NCBI GenBank assembly: GCA_028554795.2
Contig: CM068842.1
Coordinates: 25,640,590-25,704,589 of the forward strand
Direction: 5' to 3'
DNA: 64,000 nt
DNA from: Sinohyriopsis cumingii
Taxonomy: Eukaryota > Mollusca > Bivalvia > Unionida > Unionidae
Positions 35,452-46,512 of the stretch are shown one piece after another. Positions within the stretch are counted from its first letter, which is position 1. Every line of letters starts with the position of its first letter. The translations under genes were made by a program, and so were the position numbers. Under the pieces are notes generated by a model. That model worked only from the letters and a program-made list of their open reading frames with translations. It did no database searches and was not told the origin of the DNA.

Positions 35452-35701
35452 GGGCCCCGAGTGGCCAAGTGGTCTAAAGCGCTCACCGTTATGGATCACT
35501 GCCATCTCACCTCTGTCCGCGTCGGTTCGAGTCTCGGATTCGGCTAATGTGGTTATGTGAGAAAGCTTGCCAGTAGCTTCTCGTGTGTCGGTGGTTCTTT
35601 CCGGGGTTTTTCCGGGTTCTTCCTCCACCATTAATACTGGCTGTCATGTATGGCCTATCTTGTGCTGAAAAGTGGCGTTAAACCCTACAACAACAACAAC
35701 A
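35452..35701 (+). mobile_element. SINE family A copy 6, near full length
   Basis: This is the best copy in the window. Its tRNA-like head has an A box (GAGTGGCCAAGTGGTC), a long variable-arm-like insert as in Leu/Ser tRNAs and a B box (CGGTTCGAGTCTCG). The body has AGCTTGCCAGTAGCTTCTCG, GGTGGTTCTTTCCGGGG and CCACCATTAATACTGG. The 3' end is GTGGCGTTAAACCCTACAAC with an (ACA)n tail. It is not a working tRNA gene. The tail and body suggest mobilisation by a LINE partner. Confidence 0.8.
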
Positions 35702-38620
35702 TATAATCTTATATATTTATTTTTTAATAAACTTTATGTATTAAAAGTCAGTATTTTCCAGTATTGTTAGTTTAAAACATCTGTACCATCTTTGCTCTGC
35801 CATTGTATGTCTTTGCCCATCTTTACATGTCTTTGCCCATCTTTGCATGTCTTTGCCCATCTTGCATGTCTTTACCTGTTTTTGCGGTATTTAGTTCGAA
35901 TATCTTGAGAGTATGACTCATTCCAAACTTTCCTCCAGATTTAAAAGCCATGACCAATCTAATTAACCTAAAAAAGGCGATTTAGATTTAGACAACAGCT
36001 GCCATTTTTTTGGATGGTACGAGGGCTGCAACTTTTGTATGTGTAAACAGCTTAGTTTAGCATACTGTCTGTAAATATTTATAAAATTTGGAAACAAACA
36101 TACATGTGGCTGTAATTGATGCATAAACTACCCATTCTAATTAGTAAACTATATATTTCCACATCTCTGCTTATGATGACTGATTAGCAGTTGTTTGCTA
36201 TTCTTTTAGAAAGAATAATATGTATCTATGGTTTTCACATTGAATGTGCCATGACTGGGAATAAGCAGAAGTTTAAGAGAATTGGGTTACACTTTATGCA
36301 ATGTTACACATCGAGTTGATTTGCTGATAAAGCTGATAAAAACTTGTTTAAATTATAATGTTGACTTTTAAACAACATGTTTGTAAACAGATTTTTTGAT
36401 TAGTTACGTTTTATTTTAAAGAAACACCATTTCAGTTTTGTAAGCTAACGCATAATTTCTTGAGCATTGTAGATCCTACAGAAGCATTTCATGTACATAT
36501 CTAATGTTATGTATATCTATATTGTGTGTTTAACTTTTGTCCATGATTATAGATTGTAAGGGTCATTTTGTAAACAATATATTACATAGGTAATTTTTGT
36601 CTATGATTGTAGATTATATTTTAAGATAATTATCACTTGTAGGTAATCCTGTTTTACTTGGATCTGAGTTCACAACATTGGTTTTCCCATTGTCTGATCT
36701 ACCTGATATTTTCTTGTTCTTTATGAAAATTAAGTAAAAGACCTGACCTTGTCTACAAGTTAGAATGTTCTGGAAAAGAATGTTTGACCCTTATCCACAT
36801 CTTCTTATTGTGTCTAATTTTTTTATATTAATTTTTCTTTTTTTGCATCAGAATTATTTTTTCCAATCTTAACTAAAGCTCTGTTCATATTTAAGAGGAA
36901 TCTTTTATTTAAATTATTCATTGGAATTGCAAAGTGCTTATTCACTATGACTAAATCACTATTTTGGAATCATTGTGAATTCATTCAAGGACATTCTGGA
37001 TTATATCACAGTGATACAGCAAGATTGTTAGCATATCAACACATTTAGAACACTTTATACATTTTGACTTGATAAAACTTTTAGGACTATTTGGGATTTA
37101 ATTCACAATAGGATACTGTAAGTTCTTTTTAGAATATTCACTATATATTCTTTGGAAATAAATTACTTGTTTGCTGTTCAGTTCAGTGCCGCAGTTCGCT
37201 TATTGGCTTTCTATACATTTTTATTAATAGGAATGCCATGACAGAGATTTCTGAGATGGCAGAGACATTGTAAAAGAATTTATACTATAACATGTAGTTC
37301 TTGTATAATGTTAGAAAAGATAAATCCAGCAGACAACTAAAGTATGGAATTCTTCATCTGAGTATTTTTTAATAAGGAAGAAATTTTTCTTTATGAAGTA
37401 GCCTTTAAAAAATTAAAATTCACTATATGTTGCAGTTTTAATAATTTTAATAAAATGGTTGTAATAAAGCATGACTTGGACAATCTTGTTTTCTTTAGTT
37501 AGATAGTGAATTGCATGAAGAAGGGAAGCATCTTAACACAATGTACACTAATTGTGTGAATTTCTGCACGCAAAAACGAAGTCACAAGCCTGTTTTGCAA
37601 AATGTCTCTTATGAAGATTTATCTTCACATATATTGAGACTGGTTGTCATTTATGGATGTGTTCACTATGAAGTTGGTAACATGTCACTGTGTTGCCAGT
37701 CTAGCTCCCCCCTCCCACCATCAATCTCTACCAGCAAACTATACTGATCTGCCTTTTTTCCTTCGCTAAAACTGTTCAAAAGAAATTTGACATAGAGCGT
37801 ACAAGCATAAGGGGCTTTCAGATTTGTACAAATAGCGCTTATCAAGAATTGGCTATAACTTAAAATTAGAAAACCGTATAAACAGTTTATTTTAAAACAT
37901 GCTGAACGGCATTGTGCCAGATTTGACTGAAAGTATCCTGGCATGATGGGATTTAAAGCTTATATAAATGATGTAGATGTGGCAGCCATTTCTAAAAATA
38001 GAAGAAAAAAAACCATTTAGATGGCTTGTGTTCAGAAACCACTAAGAATATGACCAGATTTGACAGAACAGATTCTGGCATGAAGGGATTTAAGATTGAT
38101 AAAAATAATGCTGATTCATCATCAAATGTGGCTATCATTATTAAAAATTAAAAAGTTTTTAAATTATTTTTCAAAGCACCTGATAGGATTTGACTGAAAG
38201 CATTGTCATGAAGGGCTTTCAGTTTAGTCAAATTATGCTGGTCCACTATGACCAAAAATAGAGCAACATTTGAGCAGTTTTATGCCCCCCCCCCAAATAC
38301 TTCATAGAATTAAGCAACCATGACAGAAACCGTTCTTGCATAGAGGCCTTTCTTTGATGGACAAATGACGCAGCTGTGAATCAAATATGAATGAAGATTC
38401 TAAGCCTTGAAACAAATGTTTTCACAACAAATGCAGTCATTGAATTTGAAGGAATTTCTACAGGAAGCATAGGCAGATATCAACCAGTCTTGGTACCACT
38501 TGAGCCTCATGTTTCAGATGCACCTTTAATTATCTTAACAAAGGAAAACTATAACATTGTTTTGTTCCTTTTCTCAGCACGTAATTCATATAATGCTTGA
38601 AATGCTTTTGTTTCTTCCAG
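35702..38620. other. AACS intron 1, last part
   Basis: It contains a small repeat of TCTTTGCCCATCTTTGCATG (35810-35880) and no supported gene. The open frames at 37511-37747 and 38391-38600 have no recognisable feature. The latter runs into the acceptor region of exon 2. Confidence 0.45.
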
Positions 38621-38724
38621 AGACTTACAAAGATTTCCATCGCTGGTCATGTGACAACTATGCAGAATTCTGGGAGGAACTCTGGAGTTTTACCAATGTT
38701 GTTCACTCACAGACCTATGATAAG
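38621..38724 (+). CDS. AACS: AACS coding exon 2
   Basis: The acceptor TTTGTTTCTTCCAG precedes 38621 and the donor GTAAGC follows 38724. The exon starts with two bases that complete the split codon of exon 1. It reads TYKDFHRWSCDNYAEFWEEL and then SFTNVVHSQTYDK. This is the acetyl-CoA-synthetase-type N-terminal domain (ACAS_N) of AACS, with the 'Y-DFHRWS---Y-EFW-E-W-F' signature. It ends in phase 0, which fits exon 3. Intron 1 before it is about 14.5 kb. Confidence 0.9.
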
Positions 38725-38928
38725 GTAAGCTTATGTGTGTGTGCATACAAAAATCAAAATGGTTGCTGTGTAAGTTTGATGGGACACAATATGTTGTGTG
38801 TTGAGGATTTGGATCAGAAGTTTAAGCCCCAGTAAATCCATACTTAAATGAACTCATGACATCTAGAACATACAGTTAGCTCATACTTTTGATGCTTAGT
38901 TTTAGTTGAGAACATACAAACATTTGAT

Positions 38929-39057
38929 CTTCTCGCGGGTCAGTGGTTCTTTCCGGGGTTTTCTGGGTTCTTCCTCCACCATTAATACTGGCCACCATGT
39001 ATAGCCTATTGTGCTGAAAAATGGCGTTAAAGCCCACAACAACAACAACAACAAACA
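38929..39057 (+). mobile_element. SINE family A copy 7, 5'-truncated, in AACS intron 2
   Basis: It starts in the body (TCGCGGGTCAGTGGTTCTTT) and keeps CCACCATTAATACTGG, AAAATGGCGTTAAAGCCC and an (ACA)n tail. The head is absent. Confidence 0.75.
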
Positions 39058-39059
39058 TT

Positions 39060-41230
39060 TGATTGATGAAGATCAAGCTTAGACCGGTGATCAGTGTATG
39101 GTGGGCTAAATTTGTAGAATTTTAGTAGTATTTTACACGGTTAGTCTTCCACTATCGAGTGGCTTCCACTTGCATCAGTGCACTTTGTGGCTCTTTTTAG
39201 ATGTTTAAGAATTAAAAAACACATTTTCTTCAGTTTATAAGATCAAATAAACATTCAGGGTCGAACAGGCCACTGATGCTTACATATGGCTAAAAAGAAT
39301 AAGCCCTGGACCAAGGACCTCTAGACTTTTCAGGCCCTGCAGGCCATAGTGAAGATAGTGAATATGCACTGTCTATATCAACGGTGCTCATGGCAGAGGA
39401 AAACAATTATCAGCAAGAACTATTTAAGAGCAATGCCACTTGAGGCAGGTACACTTACTGGAGGTCCCCTCCACTCTGTAGTGTCACAGGATTTGAAGGA
39501 CCAGCAACGCAGGTCTTTAGCAGCTAGAGGTGTGCATTATTACTGGTATACTGGTTTAATGTGGTATTTTTTTGTTGTTGTTACGTACCATGGTACCTTT
39601 TCACTGTACTGGTACTTCGGTTGTTTTGATCGGTAAGAACTGTATGGAAAATCCAGAGTTATCTTTTTACGAATTTAATGACATTAACAGGTTGTTTTCA
39701 TTTTTCATGACAAAATAAGTATAAATAATTATTTTGTTATGAAACAGTTGTATTTGTCACAAATTAAGCTTGAATATGATAAATATAGTTATGTTTATGA
39801 TCCTTTAATCATGTATTTCACTCATGTCACATGACAACATGATGACTAAATATGTCACATGACAGCATCATGACTAAATATGTCACATGACAGCATCATG
39901 GCTAAATATAATGTTACAAAAGATATTCAGGCCAGATTCAGTATTTGGAATTTTTTTTAAATTAAGACGGACAAAACAAAAATATATAATTTCTTAGTTA
40001 TTTTCTAGTGTTTGTTAATATATTATGTATGTGGATTCCTTTGCAAGACAACCTAAGATTTTCAGGAAAGCATTTGTTTTCTGTTTGAATTTTACATAAT
40101 TTCTCATATACACCAAATATTTTCTTTTTTGTTGACTAAGTCTGTTTTACTCAGTAATAAATATCTTGCCTGGGTGTTAGCATCTTGTCTGGGTGTTAGC
40201 ATCTTGCCTGGGTGTTACCATCTTGCCTGGGTGTTAGCATCTTATTCAGAGTTTCCTTGCCTATCATGTTACTAGTGTGGCTTGGAAACTGTAGGCTTCC
40301 ATGTCAATCAATGTTTCCTGTTTTCTAAACAAAGTTTCTAATGTCAACGCAATGTCTTTTACAGGGTGTCAGCTATATTGTAAACTTAATCATCCCACTT
40401 TAGTTACATTTGCAACATACCTGTAGCAATTCATCTACTATAAGACACTAACCATTTGATTTTGTGGTTGTAGGGGCTGGCAGTGATTTTCTTTTCAGCT
40501 GAGATTTTTTAAAATCTCAAGATAATTCATATTTTAAAAAAAATAATATAATAGATATAAAATGGTATTACTTTGCTATAAATCAGAGCAAAATATTTTT
40601 CCAACTACTGGCATGGAAGTTTTCAAAAATGTGTCAGGCCCCTTTTCCAAAACATGAAATTGCTGGTCCTTAGTATAATTGCTATACACCGTGGTACATA
40701 TGATTTTGTTTGGAAATGCCACAGTATACAACAGGAATTTTTTGTGTGATACCCAGCGCTATTGGCAGCAACTCTACGCCTGTCCAGACTGGCCAAGAAG
40801 CACATACTGCTTTGACTGCCTTTTGTACCTTCTCCTAAATTGTTCAGGTGTTGGCTTAACAGTCTCACAAACAGCTTTATTTCAAAGCTTCCTCCAGCCC
40901 ATTATTTAATAGACTAGGCAGAGTGGATGGAGAGGCCAAAGGAGTAAATCTTTGGACTTGTCCCCTTCCCTAAGGAAAGGTTTGCACTCTCTCCATCATT
41001 GTCTTCTTCTTCCCAGTGTCACAGTAGGTGCTTTTTTTCAGGAGTTTGATTGGACATCATAAGATGCAGACTACTAAATTGGTCAGGAATGCCATGAGGC
41101 CAAGTGGTTGAGCGGTCTTCATCAATCTTCATTAAACATTTATTCACATCCCCATCATCCTGCTACACAGAAAATACCTTCAGTTTTGTCTTGACCAGGG
41201 AATATTTCAATTTTAAGCTTTTGTGATCAG
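39060..41230. other. AACS intron 2, no gene seen
   Basis: It contains small tandem repeats: CATGACAGCATCATGACTAA (3 copies, about 39830-39905) and GTCTGGGTGTTAGCATCTT (4 copies, about 40165-40245). The open frames on both strands near 40623-40909 are unsupported. Confidence 0.45.
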
Positions 41231-41720
41231 CCTAGCTTCCACCCCCAGTCTTTACCAGGGTGGTTAAGGTAGTAGCAGCCCACTCGAGGTCTTTAGGGAT
41301 CCCCATCCTCCCTTATTTTGATGACTGGTTGCTGCCCAGTATCCTTAGAGATTCTCTTCTAAGTTACCTATATCTCATGTTAGTCATTCATTGACTTGTG
41401 TTGGTCTGATTCCCAACCTAGAAAAATTAATCTAATCTCTTCTATGAACTTATTATATATGTGGATGAATTTCCTCATTAGCTTAAGGAGGGGTTCATAT
41501 TCTTCTGGACATGATCAGACAAATCCTGTCCCTCATAAAGGGTCCTCTGGCTGACCTTTATGGGAAATGTGTAACTCAGTACTCAAAAAATCTGATAGCC
41601 CAACGCCCAGGACCCTCTAATTTTAGATCGGGCCTGTCCTGTATTCTTAGTGAGATACCCATAGGGCTTGTAGAAAAAAAATTGTAATTTGCTTGAGGAG
41701 ACTTTGATTGCACTGATGAA
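41230..41720 (+). pseudogene. Possible retroelement reverse-transcriptase fragment (very degenerate)
   Basis: Plus-strand frames contain scattered pieces such as GLIPNLEKLI (about 41407-41436) and LSLIKGPLADLYGKC (about 41530-41570), and a GATGACTGGTTGCTGCC stretch that could be read around a DDW core. Together these resemble the DDWL ... GF-IN-EKS region of DIRS-like or Pao-like elements. Stops interrupt every frame. The assignment is weak. Confidence 0.25.
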
Positions 41721-42689
41721 ATGTGTAAATGTATTTTCAAGATGTTGACATTCCTACCACAAAATCGGCGCAATCTAAATTCAGGTCACCACTGTCCTGC
41801 GTGAGATTGAGATCTGATTTTAATCAAATTGAAGCATGGTGTGTCATGCAAAAAATACGAATTTGTACTTGCAAACTTTCTGACATGGTTGTGTATTAAG
41901 AAAACACAATGTTTAGTATTTTTCTCAAATACAAATAAAAAAAACCCACCACTTTTTATGCCCATTACATGTAGTATGTATGCCCATTACATGTAGTATG
42001 TATAAATGGTAAACAGTCATGATTGGAGCTGAGGTAAAACTATCCATTGGGCAGTTTAAATAGCTGTAATTAAAGGCAAAGAGGTCAGGTTTAAACCACC
42101 ATTTCACATAGTTTACTCAGTTGGCTGACAATAGCAAGTGAGGTGTGTTGGAAGGCTGAAGTGGGTGAGCCCATTGTGCAGTTTACATAGGTAGGATCAG
42201 GAATCAGAACAACCCATTATAGGTAAATCAAAGAGATGCTGGATGCGTGTATAGGAACAAAAGTTATTACATATCATTGCTTTAATGAGAATGTTTTTTG
42301 CCATATGTATTATATTTTTGACAAATTTGTGAACAGCAGCATCATTTCTTTGAAGTCATATTTTACTGCACATATAGAATGCAAAGCAAGATCATTTCAG
42401 TTGTTGGAATAGTGTTCAGGTGTAATTCATTTTCGACATTGATTTAGGAAGCAATTAAGTATTAGAAAAGCCAAAAATAATTTTCAGAACTCATGGTTGA
42501 CGAAGTTCTACTTTGTGATGGGGGGGCTATTAATTCTTTGCACATACTTCAAAACAACACATCCACATATATCAACTTTGTTCTGACCAGGATTCACTCA
42601 GAGAATCTTGACATATGTCAGCTCAGTTCTGACCAGGATTCACTCAGAGAATCCAGCAGAGAAGTTTGAACAACAGGGCCATCCAGTCC

Positions 42690-42904
42690 CTAGTGTGTGT
42701 AGTGTTGAAAACTAATGACACTTGGGTTCGAGTCTCAAATTTGGCCAATGTGGGTATGTGAAAAAGCTTGCCAGTAGCTTCTCGAGGGTAGGTGGTTCTT
42801 TCCGGGGATTTCCTGGGTTCTTCCTCCACCATTAATACTGGCCACCATGTATAGCCTATCATGTGCTGAAAAATGGCATTAAACCCTAGAACAACAACAA
42901 CTAC
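42690..42904 (+). mobile_element. SINE family A copy 8 in AACS intron 2
   Basis: It contains the B-box side (CTTGGGTTCGAGTCTC), AAGCTTGCCAGTAGCTTCTC, GGTGGTTCTTTCCGGGG, CCACCATTAATACTGG and AAAATGGCATTAAACCC with an (ACA)n tail. The A-box half of the head is eroded. Confidence 0.75.
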
Positions 42905-44110
42905 ATAATGACACTTGCATTACCTTCAAACCCCCTATTGAACTCTCTTGAATTTATATTTGAATGGTAATTAGTGCAACATTGTGCAACAGTATTAAAA
43001 AAGGGGAAAATTTGGGCATGTGGAAATTGAAGTCCAGGCTTGTGAATATTCAGTCAGTGCTTGTGAGTTTATTTATGTCCCCAGCCCTGGGCCTGTGTCT
43101 TAAAAGAATTGTCTTTGAGCACTGTTGCTACAGACTTTGTTTTCCAAGAAAGACTTTTCTTGCACCTGCTTAAATTGCTGCCATCTGACTTTCACCACCG
43201 CCAGCATTGGTGGCTAAATCAAGGCTGGTTTCTAACTGGAGTCCCAGTTCACATCCCTGAACCACACTCCTTTCTATATGCCATTGCATCAGATGAAACT
43301 TTGCCAACCATGGATTAAAAGTAATGCATTTTCTCTGGGTCTGTGCAGTTACATCTGACTTATACATGAGTATAGAAAGTAAAAGATAGGTGAACAATTT
43401 TTAAAGCACTTTATGTTAATTCATTCAACAATATTCCTTGTACCTCGGATCAGACTGTACTTTTGGATGGTAAATGACATGTGACTTTGTTTTGCATGTT
43501 CTAAGCATTGATATTTACAGAATGTTTTATGGCCTGATTTGCACAATATGTATTAAAAATGACACCATCCTATTAAACTTGTACATGTACTGTGCTCTGT
43601 AGTCTTCTATGATGATTCTGTAATATAGTGAGAACATTTAATAAACCAATATATTTAAGCCCAAAAGGAACCATTAACCTACACTTTAGTAGTAGTAGTC
43701 TTCTTAAGTCTATAAATTGAAAAGGGATCCCTCCAACTTCCTGTTTGCTCCATGTTTTGCCAATACTGTCTTCACCAGATATACACTCTAATTCATGCTT
43801 GAGTGCTCTTTCAGACCTTTCAAAGGTTCTTCAACCCACAAGAATTACAATTGTAAATGTTTTTTCCCCATTTTTGAAAACTTACTGTGTTTCTGAATGT
43901 TTTAGTAAAGTGAACAATTAAAAGTCTGAAATCTGGTACACTTGCCACTACACCTTCAAAAACGTATCTGGAAAATACCACTTTAACCCTTCTTTCATTT
44001 TTATTTCTTCAAAGAACTATGTAATGAGTGTCATTGGAAGCCAGGGCCACGGATTTTTCCCTGCTATTTTGACTTCTAACCCTGATGTTTTCATGGGAGC
44101 TGATTGATTA
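42905..44110. other. AACS intron 2 spacer up to the DNA transposon
   Basis: No supported gene. The TTA at 44108-44110 is the left flank of the transposon target duplication. Confidence 0.5.
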
Positions 44111-44370
44111 CACTGGTCAACAGTGAAATCATTACTGACTTGAAAAGACCCTAATCTGTAGTATTTTGGTGTGCCGAACACGAATATAACCGTGAAAAAT
44201 TTGTATTGGCTCTCGTTTTGAAGATATTCATATACCTCATTTTCTATGTTTCACTGTGTAAATTTCTCCAGTAGGACTGCAGCAACATCCGGAATAATGA
44301 TGTAACATTGCATAATACCATCATGCTCACATCATCCACAGTTGATTGCATCATTTTCAGATGCAATGCA

Positions 44371-44490
44371 ATACTAATGCCATGCGGCTGCTGAAGTAAG
44401 TTGACGTCAGCAGTGTACTATACATGTGTAGGCCTATTATACTAATGCCAGGCGGCTGCTGAAGCTGATGTAAGCAGTGTACTATATAAA
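44371..44490 (+). promoter_or_regulatory. Transposon promoter: duplicated CRE-containing block plus TATA box
   Basis: A block of about 50 bp (ATACTAATGCCATGCGGCTG, then CTGAAG, then CAGTGTACTATA) occurs at 44371-44423 and again at 44439-44486, 68 bp apart. The first copy holds a perfect CRE/ATF palindrome, TGACGTCA, at 44402-44409; the second has a degenerate TGATGTAA. The second ends in TATATAAA (44483-44490), about 115 bp upstream of the coding ATG. A likely transcription start lies near 44510-44520. Confidence 0.6.
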
Positions 44491-44604
44491 GCCCAATCAG
44501 ATAGGTTCAGCATTTAAAATATTTTAGACGTTGTGCGAGACAGTTCAAGCTACTGTTACATAAAACTTATTATTTTATCCATTTACGTACAATAAAGAAC
44601 AGTA

Positions 44605-46299
44605 ATGCCTGGAAAGTGTGTTAATACCGCGGACAATTTTTGCTATATTTGTGGGGAAGTGACATTTGCCAACCAGAAGAAAAGTATCAATTCTCAAGTG
44701 AAGAAGGCATATCATCTTTACTTCGGATGCAAGGTTGGTGACCAAGACAAGCCTTGGGCTCCGCATATATGCTGTGCTACATGTACAACACAGCTTTCAC
44801 AGTGGTTGAATTGCAAAAGGTCATCAATGCCGTTTGCAGTCCCAATGGTGTGGAGAGAGCCAAGCAACCACCTAAATGACTGTTACTTCTGCTTGGTTCC
44901 TCCTCTTTCCGGCGGAATAACGAAGCGAAAGAAGTCGAGAATAGTTTACCCAAACATTCCGTCTGCATTGAGACCAGTTCCACATGGTGAGGGACTTCCT
45001 ATTCCAGAACCTCCAGCAGAATATTCTCTTGATTCATCTGACGAAGACAAAGGTTAGTCGACCTGTTCTTCTCCTGGTCCATCAGCATGCAGTGATCCAG
45101 ATTTTCACTGTGGTGCATCATCAACCCCACACAGAATAACACAGGAAGAACTAAATGACCTGATTCGTGATTTGGACTTATCAAAGAACAAGGCAGAATT
45201 GCTAGGATCAAGACTCCAACAATGGAATCTTCTAGAAGAAGATGTCACAATTACTGCATATCGAAAGCGCCACCAGCAATTGGAGCCTTTCTTCAGAAAG
45301 GAAAGTAATCTGATATTCTGTTCCGATATTGAGGGCCTCATGAATGCTTTAAAAATCACTCATGACCCACAAGAATGGAGACTATTTGTGGACTCTTCGA
45401 AACTGAGTCTCAGGGCTGTGCTTTTGCACAATGGAAACATTCTTCCATCTATTCCAGTAGCGTATGCTGTCCACATGAAAGAGACATACGATAACTTAAG
45501 GCAGCTACTGAATTCCATTGAGTATAACAAGTACAGCTGGCACCTCTGTGGTGATTTGAAGGTAGTTGCCCTTTTAATGGGACTGCAGCAAGGATATACA
45601 AAATACATGTGTTTCTTATGCGAGTGGGATAGCCGAGCAAGGGAAATGCACTACATGAGGAAGGAATGGACTCACAGGCAGAATGTAGCCATTGGAGAGA
45701 AGAATATCCAACACCCAGCTCTGGTTGAGGCTCAGAAAATCTTGCTACCACCCCTTCACATCAAACTAGGTTTGATGAAGAACTTCGTGAAAGCCATTGA
45801 CCGGACTTTGCCAGCATTCCGATACCTGCATGAAAAATTCCCTCGACTCAGCGAAGCAAAGATTAAAGAGGGAGTTTTTGTGGGTCCTCAGATTCGAGAG
45901 CTTTTCAAAGATGACCGGTTCAACAACTTGCTGGAAGGTGACGCGAAACAAGCATGGAATGCTTTTCGCCTAGTTTCTATAAACTTCCTCGGAAATGTTA
46001 GGGCAGAAAACTATAAGGAACTAGTAGAAGACATGTTGATAAAGTATAAGAAACTTGGCTGCAATATGTCTCTAAAGATTCACTTCCTTCATTCCCATTT
46101 GGATTTCTTTCCTAGCAACTGTGGTATTGTTAGTGATGAACACGGCGAACGTTTTCATCAAGATATCGCAACAATGGAACAAAGATACCAGGGAAAATGG
46201 TCCACTACAATGCTGGCTGACTACTGCTGGACACTCCTCAGAGATGCTCCCGAACAGCTGTACAAGAGACAGGCGAAGAATCTAAGATGTAGTCAATGA
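44605..46299 (+). pseudogene. Zinc-finger DDE-like transposase, one in-frame stop
   Basis: One frame of 564 codons runs from ATG 44605 to TGA 46297-46299, interrupted only by TAG at 45055-45057. The N-terminal 150 residues carry Cys pairs typical of zinc binding: FCYICGEVTF, HLYFGC, PHICCATCTTQL and CYFCLV. The middle has an acidic linker (SLDSSDEDKG), where the stop lies. The C-terminal part (from 45172, counted as residue 1) shows an RNase H-like layout: RLFVDSSKLSLRAVLL (Asp74), WHLCGDLKVVALL (Asp128), a CFLCEWDSR zinc knuckle (147-155), then VSDEHGERFHQDI (Glu323 or Glu326) at the start of a helix. Together these are the expected D, D and E of a DDE transposase. I recall related proteins as uncharacterised in arthropods, molluscs and cnidarians but cannot name the superfamily. 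Codon structure beyond the stop is intact, so inactivation is recent, or the stop is read through or bypassed. Confidence 0.75.
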
Positions 46300-46512
46300 C
46301 TTGATTTTTTATAGGTAGGCTATTACAGTTGACCTTTTACTATTGGAATGCATTTCGTTATGTAAACATTAATTTCTTGCAGATTACAAAAAAACTAGAG
46401 CCAATTTTGCAATTTGACTGTCATATTCGTGTTCAGCACATAAAAATTGATAAGAATTGACTAATTTTATTTCAGTAACATGACTTTTGTAAAAATTTGT
46501 TGTCCAGTGTTA

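Larger units (their letters stand above)
44111..46509 (+). mobile_element. Complete DDE-type DNA transposon, 2.4 kb, in AACS intron 2
   Basis: The element has terminal inverted repeats starting CACTGGTCAACA (left, 44111) and CACTGGACAACA (right end, read on the minus strand from 46509). A stronger subterminal inverted block follows: left 44171-44220 (GTGCCGAACACGAATATAAC, TTGGCTCTCGTTTT) and right 46388-46440, which reads on the minus strand GTGCTGAACACGAATATGAC, TTGGCTCTAGTTTT. It is flanked by TTA on both sides (44108-44110 and 46510-46512), the likely 3-bp target duplication. If the TIR is extended by one A, that becomes ambiguous. Inside are a TATA-type promoter and one long coding frame with zinc fingers and a DDE-like core. 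It sits in sense orientation in the host intron. Confidence 0.8.

Noticed and set aside
35446-35631. Minus-strand 61-residue protein (similar frames at 42644-42862 and 38876-39076)
   Set aside because: These recur only because the same SINE is present at each site; they are antisense translations of the SINE body.
38391-38600. Additional AACS exon before exon 2
   Set aside because: Exon 1 and exon 2 join in phase without it and its translation does not resemble AACS.
45051-45100. Mini-intron removing the transposase stop codon
   Set aside because: GTTAGT and following AGs exist, but the intron would be under 50 bp, and the reading frame continues without change through the whole stretch; kept only as a remote alternative.
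44777-45951. Several minus-strand open frames
   Set aside because: They overlap the transposase coding frame and are its antisense shadows.
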